From: an uncultured Prolixibacteraceae bacterium
Lineage (GTDB): Bacteria > Bacteroidota > Bacteroidia > Bacteroidales > Prolixibacteraceae
Assembly (NCBI GenBank): GCA_903834475.1
Contig: CAILJH010000252.1
Coordinates: 1 to 53,376 of the forward strand
DNA length: 53,376 nt
Direction of reading: 5' to 3'
The position numbers and the translations under genes were made by a program. Below the pieces are notes generated by a model, which did not search any database, was not told the origin of the DNA, and worked only from the letters and a program-made list of their open reading frames with translations. Below, piece after piece: positions 34,366 to 42,597 of this stretch. Within the stretch, counting starts at the first letter, position 1. The number at the start of each line of letters is the position of its first letter.

Positions 34366-35322
34366 CTAATTTTTGATCAACTTGCTGTTAAACTGATTAT
34401 TACCTTCGGAAATCTGAACAAAATAAACTCCGGAATTCAAACCTTCCAAATTGTTAATCTTCTGGTTGGTCGATATATTGTCGTATTCTGCAACTTTCCT
34501 GCCTGACGCGTCATAAATAATCACTCTTGCCATGCCTTTTAATCCTGAAATTGTTATACCATCAACAAATGGATTTGGGAAAACTGCGGCCTGAATTTGT
34601 TGAACTTCAGGAGCAGAAACCATTACTGCATATTTTAAGTCATCCATGCAGAAATATCCGGGAGTATTCATAAAGCCAAAACTATTGTCGCTCGAACTCA
34701 GGCTGAATCGAAGGTTTCCTGTTAATTTCATCTCACTCAAATCAACCCAGGTCCAATTATTAAGGATGTAGTCTTTTGAATTGTCGGCAGACCGGAAGTC
34801 AGCCAGATAGAAATCAAGTGTATCCACTGGTTGACCAGTAGCATCAATAGTTTCAATCATAAGTTTGAAATAATCGGGATCGTTGCCGGTTTCTCCACCA
34901 AATTTTTTCGCAAATGCATCCCCGTTTTTCATCGATAAATAGGCGTAGGTAGAGTTCGTGACGTAGAATCCGGTGATTTTGCCTGGTAAAGTAATTCCAA
35001 GTTCAGCGGAAGGTGAAGGATAACATACTGCGTAATTGGCACTTTGATCAAATCCTTTCCCGGTAATTGCGCTATATTGATTCCCATAGCCTGCAGTAGT
35101 CATATCAGTCATGTTTGACAAGGCAAAACCGCTCCAACTTTGCCAGGATGTATTATACAAGTTTAAGAAAGTGACATCAGAACTTTTAAAACTTCCTGAT
35201 TGATCGGATCCATTCCAGAAACTCTCAGGAGCTAAAGTACGATCATCGAACTTGGCAACTGATTGTGCCATCGAATTAAAAGTAAGGAATAAGGCAAAAA
35301 TTGCCAGGTAAAATAGTCTCAT
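34366..35322 (-). CDS. DUF4465 T9SS surface protein under cobalamin riboswitch control
   Basis: 318-aa exported protein. Signal peptide 1-19. The DUF4465 domain (about 25-230) has recognisable segments WSGFALSNMTD, ITGFYVTNSTYAYLSMKNGD, FAKKFGGETGNDPDYFKL, DTLDFYLADFR and NWTWVDLSEM. A type A T9SS sorting domain follows (about 245-318, AAVFPNPFVDGITI to GVYFVQIS). It has its own cobalamin riboswitch. Known: DUF4465 proteins recur near B12 transport genes in Bacteroidetes, and I recall a relation to the BtuH class of B12-binding surface proteins, which needs checking. Inferred role: cobamide binding at the cell surface. Confidence 0.83.
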   Translation of the reverse strand: MRLFYLAIFALFLTFNSMAQSVAKFDDRTLAPESFWNGSDQSGSFKSSDVTFLNLYNTSWQSWSGFALSNMTDMTTAGYGNQYSAITGKGFDQSANYAVCYPSPSAELGITLPGKITGFYVTNSTYAYLSMKNGDAFAKKFGGETGNDPDYFKLMIETIDATGQPVDTLDFYLADFRSADNSKDYILNNWTWVDLSEMKLTGNLRFSLSSSDNSFGFMNTPGYFCMDDLKYAVMVSAPEVQQIQAAVFPNPFVDGITISGLKGMARVIIYDASGRKVAEYDNISTNQKINNLEGLNSGVYFVQISEGNNQFNSKLIKN

Positions 35323-35437
35323 ATGTAATAATTTTGAATGGTTTCAAAACAATTACAATACGCAAAACTGCTGAAATAACCGATTAATCAAGGATGTTGG
35401 TTACTCCAAGCTTTTTCTCCCGAAAGCTTTGAATATT

Positions 35438-35612
35438 GTATCACGAATGGCAGGTCTTCTGGCTCACTCCATTTTTGCAGCCTTCCCACCCCGAGTCCTC
35501 GGGGCAGTGGCACGAAGTGCAAAAATTATTCAGAGTTTACAGCTGCGGGTACAGCTCCGGAATTTAACCGGATTCCCTCTTGATACCCAAACGGGCATCA
35601 CCAATTCGTCGT
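35438..35612 (-). promoter_or_regulatory. Cobalamin (B12) riboswitch (second copy)
   Basis: Read on the minus strand: GTATCAAGAGGGAATCCGG, GGAGCTGTACCCGCAGCTGT, GCCACTGCCCCGAGG, CGGGGTGGGAAGG, and the B12 box GAGCCAGAAGACCTGCC (about 35450-35466). A short hairpin (AAGCTTT / AAAGCTT, 35409-35430) follows as part of a possible expression platform. The only downstream gene is the DUF4465 surface protein. Confidence 0.95.
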
Positions 35613-35665
35613 CTAAGATACAGCAAAATCAATTTCAGGATCAGTCAGGCAAGGAAAAAATGCCG

Positions 35666-35673
35666 CAAAATTA
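35666..35673 (-). promoter_or_regulatory. Promoter -7 element of the second cobalamin riboswitch
   Basis: Minus-strand TAATTTTG is an exact TAnnTTTG match, about 50 nt upstream of the aptamer. It would drive the DUF4465 transcript. The -33 element is unclear. Confidence 0.4.
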
Positions 35674-35702
35674 TCAACATGAAGTAAATTCAGTTGATAA
35701 CT

Positions 35703-36212
35703 TTAAGATGCAGTAGCCATTTTTGAGGTTTTGAAAGTATAGAATTTCTGAACAAAGAAACTGTAAATTACCACAATACCTGTCGTGATAAGTTTGGCAA
35801 GTGTCGGCCATAAACCGCCAAATTCGACCAGAAACTTCAGGAAGACATAGTTAAGCAACACCGATCCGGTTACAGAAAGCATGTAACGTATCAATTGAAC
35901 GCGACCGCGAATTTCGGAATTGGTGAATGTGATGTATTTGGCCAAAAGAAATCCGGTCAGAAAAGTTATTGGGAAAACGATCAGAAATGCTGCGATGTAA
36001 GGACTAATTGCCACAATTTTCAAATCAACAATGTTTTTATCCAGAACAAAGTTGTAGCAAATAAAATAAAGAGTAATATCTAAAGTCGTGTTGAATCCGC
36101 CGGTTGCGGCGTACCTGAATGTTTCAAGCGGAATATACTTCCGGAAGGGAACATAGAAATAATCAATAAATTGAATAATTAGACTTCTGATATTCAATGC
36201 AAAATTTCCCAT
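35703..36212 (-). CDS. GtrA-family membrane protein
   Basis: 169-aa polytopic protein with four membrane helices and the GtrA opening FRYAATGGFNTTLDITLYFICY. GtrA proteins take part in moving lipid-linked sugars, or are linked to cell-surface polysaccharide synthesis. No glycosyltransferase is adjacent, so the pathway is unknown. Its stop lies close to the second cobalamin promoter. Confidence 0.85.
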   Translation of the reverse strand: MGNFALNIRSLIIQFIDYFYVPFRKYIPLETFRYAATGGFNTTLDITLYFICYNFVLDKNIVDLKIVAISPYIAAFLIVFPITFLTGFLLAKYITFTNSEIRGRVQLIRYMLSVTGSVLLNYVFLKFLVEFGGLWPTLAKLITTGIVVIYSFFVQKFYTFKTSKMATAS

Positions 36213-36453
36213 AAATCAAATCAAGTGCTTTAAGTTCTGCTATTCTTACAGCATAGGAAGCAAGTTTCCAAATGATTAAATGTCAGTTACCTGTTTCTGA
36301 TGCAAAATAAATAGAAAAGTTTGAAAGCAAATGAATTCGCCGGAAAATAATCCAATAAAACAATTGTCAGTTAATATTCGTTTATAACGATTGAAACGGG
36401 TTTGAAACCAGAAATTCTACAAATTTTACTGTTCAACTTTTAACCTGAAACCC

Positions 36454-37272
36454 ATGTGTGGCCGGTTTGTTCAAATTATTGACATTGAAGTTTTTGTAAA
36501 ACGGTTTGGCGTGAATCGTCCGGCTGGTAGCTTCATAGAATCCAACTATAATGTAGCTCCCGGTGATCATGCTTATGTGATTACAGGCGATAAACCAAAT
36601 GAATTACAAAGCTTTCAGTTTGGGCTGACTCCATCCTGGGCAAAAAAACCGATGTACCTGATCAATGCGAGGGCCGAAGGGGATTTGAATTCTCAGAATG
36701 ATATGAATTATTCCGGCGAGAATGGAATTGCAAGGAAGCCTGCTTTCCGGACAGCTATCCGCTCACAGCGATGTTTGGTGATTGCCAATGCGTTTTATGA
36801 AGGACCTGCAAAGGAAAAGCTGAGTAAACCATACCTGATCCGAAGAAATGATGAGGAGGTGTTTTCTTTCGCCGGAATCTGGGATACCTGGGTCAACGAC
36901 AAAACAGGTGAAATCTCGAATACTTTTTCGGTTATTACAACAGTTGCCAATGAAGCAACTCAGCAGATTGGGCATCCGAGATCGCCGGTTATTCTGGATA
37001 AAAAGGACGAAAAACGATGGCTCGATTTAGATTTACCAATCGAAAAAGTTCTCAACTTATTAAAACCATTTCCGGGTGATCTGTTGAAAACGGAAGCAGT
37101 ATCCATTCAGGTAAAAGATCCGAAGAATAAAAGTCGCGACCTGATTATTCCGATTGACGAGAACAAGGTGACTGAATTCGATGTTACAGTAAAAAAAGAC
37201 CTTCGGCTGGAAGGCATGGGAAGCGGCAAACGTAAACCAAATACACCGGAACAGCAGGGAACGTTATTTTGA
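36454..37272 (+). CDS. SOS response-associated peptidase (SRAP/YedK/HMCES family)
   Basis: 272-aa protein that covalently captures abasic sites in single-stranded DNA. The start MCGRF exposes the catalytic Cys2 after removal of Met. Other family residues are NVAPGD (Asn), LINARAE, CLVIANAFYEGP (Glu) and the conserved His in IGHPRSPVIL. The usual Trp in GFYEW is replaced (AFYEGP). Family homologues often sit with SOS polymerases; here the DinB/DnaE cassette is about 2 kb downstream on the other strand. Confidence 0.92.
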   Translation: MCGRFVQIIDIEVFVKRFGVNRPAGSFIESNYNVAPGDHAYVITGDKPNELQSFQFGLTPSWAKKPMYLINARAEGDLNSQNDMNYSGENGIARKPAFRTAIRSQRCLVIANAFYEGPAKEKLSKPYLIRRNDEEVFSFAGIWDTWVNDKTGEISNTFSVITTVANEATQQIGHPRSPVILDKKDEKRWLDLDLPIEKVLNLLKPFPGDLLKTEAVSIQVKDPKNKSRDLIIPIDENKVTEFDVTVKKDLRLEGMGSGKRKPNTPEQQGTLF

Positions 37273-37392
37273 TTTTATGAAAAAAAACAGCAATTCACTC
37301 ATAATAAATAGTCCCTCAGTATGTTGGCATACAGCCAATAAACAATAAGTGGGAAAATGAGAACGAGATTGGGGTTTAGCCCAGTATGGGCG

Positions 37393-37506
37393 TAATATTG
37401 GTAGCCCAGGGCAAACGACGAAGGAGTGTCGCCTTGGGTAGGAAAGAACAAAAGGAAGCCGTCCGAGCGAATATGTTTTTCAAGGAATTAATCTTCTTTC
37501 GGACGG
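37393..37506 (+). repeat. Diverged copy of a composite palindromic intergenic repeat
   Basis: Contains AGCCCAGGGC / GCCTTGGG (37403-37438), then CCGTCCG (37459-37465) / CGGACGG (37500-37506) around TTTTTCAAGGAATTAATC. The same two hairpins in the same order and spacing occur at 42289-42401, so these are two copies of one interspersed element, this one degraded. Confidence 0.65.
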
Positions 37507-37563
37507 AATTGAAATCGCGTCGAGAAATATAGTTACATAAGAGAAAATACTAATTCAGAAAAA

Positions 37564-38559
37564 ATGATTAAACAAATCGTATTAAAATCGAGACCATTTG
37601 GTACACCAACTGCGGCTAATTTTGAAACTAAATTCATCGAACTTCCAGCATTGGCTGATGGTGAAGTCAGATTAGTTGCCCATACCTTTTCAGTTGATCC
37701 GTATTTACGTGGCCGGATGAGCGATGCCAAATCATATATTGCACCTTTTCAGGTTGGAGAACCAATTGTGAGTGGACTGGTTGCCTGTGTTTCAGAGAGT
37801 AAAGCAGCTAACCTCAAAGTTGGCGATTATGTGATGGACCGGCTTTCATGGCAGGAAGAATTGGTGGTTCCAGCTGCCGGATTGCAGAAGGTGGATGAAA
37901 AGATAGCTCCTCTGAGTTATTACCTTGGTATTCTGGGAATGCCGGGACTTACAGCATATTTTGGTTTACTGGATATAGGGAAACCTCAGCAAGGTGAAAC
38001 AGTGGTGGTTTCTGGGGCAGCCGGAGCAGTGGGGTTGGTTGTTGGCCAAATTGCCAAAATTCAGGGCTGTCGGGTTGTAGGTATTGCCGGCGACGATGCT
38101 AAAAATGACTACCTGATGAAAGAGTTAAATTTTGATGCGGTCATCAATTACAAAACGGTTGAAAACCTGGATGCTGCAATTGCCACAGCATGTCCTTCAG
38201 GAGTGGATGTTTATTTCGACAATGTGGGTGGTGAAATTTCGGATGCAGTAAATGCACAGATCAACAATGGTGCCCGGATAATTATCTGTGGTCAGATTTC
38301 GCTTTACAATGCCACTCGTCTGCCGGTCGGACCGCGCATTCAGCCAACCCTTTTAAAACGAAGTTCATTGATGCAGGGCTTTATAGTGAGCGATTATGCC
38401 TCCCGTTTTCCTGAAGGATTCAAAGCATTGGTTAATTGGGTCGTGAGTGGCCAGCTGAAGTACACACAAACGACCTATCGTGGTTTTGATCAGCTTCCGG
38501 AAGCTTTTATTGCTCTTTTTGAAGGGAAAAACCTGGGTAAACTGATTATTGAAGTATAG
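37564..38559 (+). CDS. NADP-dependent oxidoreductase, MDR family (CurA/leukotriene-B4-dehydrogenase type)
   Basis: 331-aa zinc-independent medium-chain reductase acting on alpha,beta-unsaturated ketones or aldehydes. The N-terminal GroES-like domain contains LVAHTFSVDPYLRGRMSDAKSY. The Rossmann domain has VVVSGAAGAVGLVVGQIAKIQGC (about 138-160) and VDVYFDNVGGEISDAV (about 215-230). The end LFEGKNLGKLIIEV is typical. Probably detoxifies reactive carbonyls. Single gene. Confidence 0.9.
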   Translation: MIKQIVLKSRPFGTPTAANFETKFIELPALADGEVRLVAHTFSVDPYLRGRMSDAKSYIAPFQVGEPIVSGLVACVSESKAANLKVGDYVMDRLSWQEELVVPAAGLQKVDEKIAPLSYYLGILGMPGLTAYFGLLDIGKPQQGETVVVSGAAGAVGLVVGQIAKIQGCRVVGIAGDDAKNDYLMKELNFDAVINYKTVENLDAAIATACPSGVDVYFDNVGGEISDAVNAQINNGARIIICGQISLYNATRLPVGPRIQPTLLKRSSLMQGFIVSDYASRFPEGFKALVNWVVSGQLKYTQTTYRGFDQLPEAFIALFEGKNLGKLIIEV

Positions 38560-38700
38560 CAAAATGAACCTAAGCTGAAGAAATCTAAAAAGTTTTGCAA
38601 AAATTGCGGGGAAAGTTTGTCTTAAGCGAAAGCCGGAATATTCCAATGAATATTTTTATCTTTGCTTTGGACGTTTCGTACAGAAGCTAAAATATTGATC

Positions 38701-38916
38701 ATGATAAAGACAGTAACAATTGATATTATTAATGATAAAGCAATAAAGCTTTTACAGGATTTGGAACTTTTGCAGTTAATACATGTGCATAAGGAAAAGC
38801 AACAGTCAGTTGTTGAACCCAATTGGAAAGCCTCCAAATACAAAGGTGCGATGCAAAAACAATCATTAATTGAAATTGAGAACCAATTGAATGACCTTCG
38901 TAACGCATGGGAATGA
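38701..38916 (+). CDS. Putative antitoxin of a VapBC-type pair
   Basis: 71-aa protein: a short strand/helix (MIKTVTIDIINDKAIKLLQDLELLQLI) followed by a charged tail ending in a helix (EIENQLNDLRNAWE). No DNA-binding motif is certain, but size and position directly before a PIN-domain gene, with overlapping stop and start (ATGA), are classic for an antitoxin that wraps the toxin with its C-terminus. ATG 38701 is preferred to TTG 38662. Confidence 0.7.
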   Translation: MIKTVTIDIINDKAIKLLQDLELLQLIHVHKEKQQSVVEPNWKASKYKGAMQKQSLIEIENQLNDLRNAWE

Positions 38917-39299
38917 AATACCTTTGGGATACAAATACTGCTATCTATTATCTGCAACAACAGTTTTCTCTTTCCGCAGAAAAGTTTATTGATGATTTAT
39001 TGAAAGAAGAATCGCCAATTATTTCAGCTATTACTGAAATAGAATTGCTTTGCTGGAAGACTGCCACCGAAAAAGATTTAGAGGTGTTGAATGATTTTAT
39101 TAACGATTCTTTGGTGATAGAATTGGAACAACAAGTCAAATTAAAAACTGCTGAAATTCGTAAGACTTATCGAATTAAACTCCCCGATGCCATTATTGCA
39201 GCTACAGCACTCGTTTATGAGCTCACTCTGGTATCCAGAAATACGGAAGACTTTAAGAATATTTCTGATTTGAAAATCATAAATCCATGGGAGCAATAG
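38913..39299 (+). CDS. PIN-domain ribonuclease toxin (VapC-like)
   Basis: 128-aa PIN-fold RNase. Acidic active-site residues are visible: D in KYLWDTN near the N-terminus, E in ITEIELLC, D in LPDAIIAATAL, and the SRNTEDF region near the end. Such toxins cleave tRNA or rRNA when the antitoxin is degraded. The start overlaps the antitoxin stop (ATGA at 38913; ATG 38907 also possible). It converges on dnaE with a 6-nt gap. Confidence 0.85.
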   Translation: MKYLWDTNTAIYYLQQQFSLSAEKFIDDLLKEESPIISAITEIELLCWKTATEKDLEVLNDFINDSLVIELEQQVKLKTAEIRKTYRIKLPDAIIAATALVYELTLVSRNTEDFKNISDLKIINPWEQ

Positions 39300-39305
39300 C
39301 TTGCT

Positions 39306-42242
39306 TCACGCTTTCGGATTTGCCTGAAACGGCAACTTTGCCATTTTTTCAACCTCAATGCTTGGGAAACCAAATTCTTCAACCACTTTGCCCAGAATCA
39401 GGTACATGCCATCGCCCCGGAATGGGTAGAATTTGAGTGATGGCGGGAAATGCACCGTGTCGAAAAATTCGCCCCGCACATCGATGAATGTTCCGAAGTG
39501 CATAATTTCTTTGCGAACAGTCCGAACGTATTTGATCGTTACCAAACGCCCCAGCATCCGTACTTTTAGTCCCAAATGGCTCATCATGTTTTTAGCCATT
39601 AGTTCGCCCCGGAAGTTGGTTTGAAGCAGTTCGAAAGTGGTCATAGAAATGGGAAAACCCAGCAACTCAATTTCGTCCCAGGCATCACCCAGCACCGAGT
39701 GATCGAGTTTTGGAAGTGAAAATTCCCGCGGTTTAGTTTCAAACATCGTACGGGTTCTGGCTACAGGAACGGTCTTATTCAACAGCATGTGTGCTTCCCA
39801 GAGCAGTTGTGCTTTGGGAATTCCGGTGAAGCGAAAGGCACCTAAACGAATCAGAATCACCAGTTGCTCTTTGGTTGCGGGCGTCCGCTGAATAAAATCA
39901 GACAGTGAAAGGAATGGACCGTTGCAGTTCCGTTCATTTACAATTTCAGCAATTACTCCACTTTCAAGGTTTTGCACGTGCACAAAACCCATGTATATGT
40001 TCTTCCCGATGATTCGGGTTTCGTTCCGGCTCGTGTTTACGCAGGGCAGTTCGATGTGCGCACCGCAGCGTTGCGCCTCGTTGAAGTAAACCCAGGTTCG
40101 GTAAAATCCACCAAAATTATTAATCACGGCCACCATGAATTCAAGCGAAAAATGCGCTTTCAGGAATAAACTCTGGAAACTTTCGACAGCATACGAAGCC
40201 GAATGTGCCTTCGAAAACGAATATCCGGCAAACGATTCAATTTGACGCCACACTTCACGGGCAATTTCGTCGGTATAACCTTTCTCTTTGCAATTGCTGA
40301 AATATTTGTCTTCGATGCGCTGAAACTCGATCCGTGAGCGAAATTTTCCGCTCATGGCGCGGCGCAGCACGTCAGCTTCGGCCAGGTCGAGCCCGGCAAA
40401 ATGATGTGCCACCTTGATCACATCTTCCTGGTAAACCATCACACCATAAGTTTCCTCGAGTTGTTCCTTCATCACCGGATGCAGATACTGAATGGTTTCC
40501 GGCCGGTGAAACCGCTGAATGTACTGTTTCATCATTCCCGATTTCGCCACGCCCGGACGTATGATGGAACTGGCAGCCACCAAAGTGAGGTAATTATCGC
40601 AATGCAGCTTGGTGAGTAATCCGCGCATGGCAGGACTTTCGATGTAGAAACAGCCAATGGTTTCGGCAGTCCGCAACTGTAATTTCACCTGCTCGTCCTG
40701 AAAAAAACGTTCCACCTGATGCACGTCCACAACTTCGCCGCGATTTTCGCGGATAATATCAACCGCCTCCTTGATATGCCCGATGCCGCGCTGACTCAGG
40801 ATATCCAGTTTTTCGAAGGCCATGTCTTCGGCCATATACATGTCCCACTGGGTGGTTGGAAAACCTTTGGGTGGCATATCCAGCGCAGTGTAATAGGTAA
40901 TCGGCTCATCCGTAATCAGAATTCCACCGGCATGAATACTCCGGAGATTCGGAAAATCAACGATTTGCTTCACCATCGTGTTGATGAGCATGGTGATCTG
41001 ATTCTTGTTCTGATCGCTTTCAGGATCGAGCACCAGCAAATCGATTTCCTCTTTCGGAAGTCCGAAAACCTTGCCCAGTTCGCGGTAAATCGAGCGATCT
41101 TTAAAAGTGGAGGTGGCGCCCAGCAAAGCCGTGTGATGGCGGCCATACCGTTTGAAAATATAATCCTGAACCTGATCACGGTCGCGCCACGAATAATCGA
41201 TGTCGAAATCGGGTGGGGAAGATCGCCTTGGATTCAGAAAACGCTCAAAGTAAAGGTTTAGCTTAATCGGGTCAACATCTGTGATTTTCAGGCAATAAGC
41301 CACAATGCTGTTGGCACCGCTTCCTCGTCCGACATGGTAAAAGCCACGCGACATGCTGTAGCGGATAATGTCCCAGGTAATCAGGAAATACGACGAAAAT
41401 CCCATGTTATCGATGATTTCAAGCTCGTGCGCGATTCGTTTCTTTGCTTCCGGATTGTTCTTTCCGTAGCGGTAAAGCATGCCGTCGAGTGCCAGTTTTC
41501 GTAGCAAAAGCTTGTCGTCGTAGGCCGATTGACCAAAAACCTTTTTATTCTTGGAAGTCGTGAAGTCGAAGCTGATGCTACAAGTTGCCAGAAGGTTTTC
41601 AGTATTCTTTATGATTTCAGGGAATCTTTCAAATTGCTGTTTTAAACTCCTGAAATCCATTGTTTCCAGCGGATTGGCAAACTGATTCTCCTGTAATTTG
41701 CTGATCAGCACGTTGTGATCGATGGCCCGCAGCGTTTTGTGAAGGAACCATCCGGCGCGGTCTTTAAAGGTAACCGGTTGCCAGACCACTAATTTATCCG
41801 GATGGTTTCGGTATTTCGAGGTCAGCAGTTTATTGAGGTCTTCGGCGCGGATGCCGGTAAACTCATTTTCGCGCAATTCGCCGGAATGTTTTCTACCGAA
41901 AGGATAAACAACAAACACTTCCTGAAATTCAGGTGCATTATCCGGATAAGGCTTCTTTTCCAGGTTGTGTTCGGTTTGCCAGTCGTTCAGCTCTTTCAGT
42001 CCTTCGCGGTTTTTAGCCAGACCAATGTAAAGCAGTTCATCTTCCTTCCTGAATTCGCATCCGGCAACAGGCCGAATACCTTTCTGTTGCGCCTTTTTCA
42101 CCAGTTCCGGAATACCCATGGTAGTATTGATATCGGTCAGCGCAACCGTTTCCACACCGTTATGAATGGCCAGGTCAAGCAGTTCATCGATGCTCAGCGT
42201 GCCGTAACGAAGGGAGTAATATGAATGGGTATTGAGGTACAT
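39306..42242 (-). CDS. dnaE: DNA polymerase III alpha-type polymerase, error-prone cassette form
   Basis: 978-aa C-family polymerase. It has a PHP domain (1 to about 200), a catalytic palm with PPDFDIDYSW (about 345-355), fingers, a helix-hairpin-helix region near 800 (TPATKEQLVILIRLGAF) and an OB-fold (about 890-960, LKVRMLGRLVTIKYVRT). It is clearly shorter than replicative DnaE (about 1150-1250 aa), like DnaE2. The PHP metal site is damaged: LNTHSYYSL and ALTDINT replace the usual HxH and TDH. It lies downstream of dinB on the same strand, and a LexA-like regulator is divergent, so it probably acts in induced translesion synthesis. The chromosomal replicase would be another copy (inference). 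Confidence 0.9.
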   Translation of the reverse strand: MYLNTHSYYSLRYGTLSIDELLDLAIHNGVETVALTDINTTMGIPELVKKAQQKGIRPVAGCEFRKEDELLYIGLAKNREGLKELNDWQTEHNLEKKPYPDNAPEFQEVFVVYPFGRKHSGELRENEFTGIRAEDLNKLLTSKYRNHPDKLVVWQPVTFKDRAGWFLHKTLRAIDHNVLISKLQENQFANPLETMDFRSLKQQFERFPEIIKNTENLLATCSISFDFTTSKNKKVFGQSAYDDKLLLRKLALDGMLYRYGKNNPEAKKRIAHELEIIDNMGFSSYFLITWDIIRYSMSRGFYHVGRGSGANSIVAYCLKITDVDPIKLNLYFERFLNPRRSSPPDFDIDYSWRDRDQVQDYIFKRYGRHHTALLGATSTFKDRSIYRELGKVFGLPKEEIDLLVLDPESDQNKNQITMLINTMVKQIVDFPNLRSIHAGGILITDEPITYYTALDMPPKGFPTTQWDMYMAEDMAFEKLDILSQRGIGHIKEAVDIIRENRGEVVDVHQVERFFQDEQVKLQLRTAETIGCFYIESPAMRGLLTKLHCDNYLTLVAASSIIRPGVAKSGMMKQYIQRFHRPETIQYLHPVMKEQLEETYGVMVYQEDVIKVAHHFAGLDLAEADVLRRAMSGKFRSRIEFQRIEDKYFSNCKEKGYTDEIAREVWRQIESFAGYSFSKAHSASYAVESFQSLFLKAHFSLEFMVAVINNFGGFYRTWVYFNEAQRCGAHIELPCVNTSRNETRIIGKNIYMGFVHVQNLESGVIAEIVNERNCNGPFLSLSDFIQRTPATKEQLVILIRLGAFRFTGIPKAQLLWEAHMLLNKTVPVARTRTMFETKPREFSLPKLDHSVLGDAWDEIELLGFPISMTTFELLQTNFRGELMAKNMMSHLGLKVRMLGRLVTIKYVRTVRKEIMHFGTFIDVRGEFFDTVHFPPSLKFYPFRGDGMYLILGKVVEEFGFPSIEVEKMAKLPFQANPKA

Positions 42243-42288
42243 TTTTTAAGAGTTCCAGGTTTCGGGTTGGTGAAGTATCGGTTGTTAC

Positions 42289-42401
42289 GGCCTGAAAGGC
42301 CAGTATAATTCAGCCCAGGGCATCGCCCTGGGGTAAGAAGAATGTCAAGAAAACCGTCCGCGGTAGTATGATAATCAAGGAATAAAATTTCCTGCGGACG
42401 G
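42289..42401 (+). repeat. Composite palindromic repeat, direct copy
   Basis: Three hairpins in series: GGCCTGAAAGGCC (42289-42301), CCCAGGGC-ATC-GCCCTGGG (42314-42332) and CCGTCCGC (42354-42361) / GCGGACGG (42394-42401). It lies between dnaE and dinB and is related to the copy at 37393-37506. Confidence 0.8.
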
Positions 42402-42515
42402 AGTCGTAATTCATTATTTTCGGGCAGACATTTAGATTCTCGTCTTTTCGTCCGAATCAACAACATCCCCCAGAAAAACGTTTTCTCGCGGACAACTTTT
42501 TTATTCGCTCTGCAA

Positions 42516-42559
42516 CCCAGGGCGATGCCCTGGGCTAGATTAAGCTGGCCTTTCAGGCC
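42516..42559 (-). repeat. Composite palindromic repeat, inverted copy
   Basis: CCCAGGGCGATGCCCTGGG (42516-42534), a 12-nt spacer and GGCCTTTCAGGCC (42547-42559): the reverse complement of the first two modules at 42289-42332 with identical spacing. Together the two copies bracket a 271-bp inverted-repeat element, a REP- or MITE-like arrangement. Confidence 0.8.
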
Positions 42560-42597
42560 GTCTTTTTGTCTCCTGACCATTATTCCCTGAAAAAAGA

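Noticed and set aside
37300..37560. Possible small RNA or tRNA upstream of the oxidoreductase
   Set aside because: The paired segments match the composite palindromic repeat at 42.3 kb; no tRNA-like cloverleaf could be drawn.
40719..41261. 180-codon frame antisense to dnaE
   Set aside because: It lies opposite strongly conserved polymerase motifs and is explained as a shadow of the real gene. Same for several smaller antisense frames.
42194..42580. 128-codon minus-strand frame between dinB and dnaE
   Set aside because: It is a translation of the palindromic repeats and overlaps the dnaE start; the product contains repeat-encoded strings such as GLKGQLNLAQGIALG.
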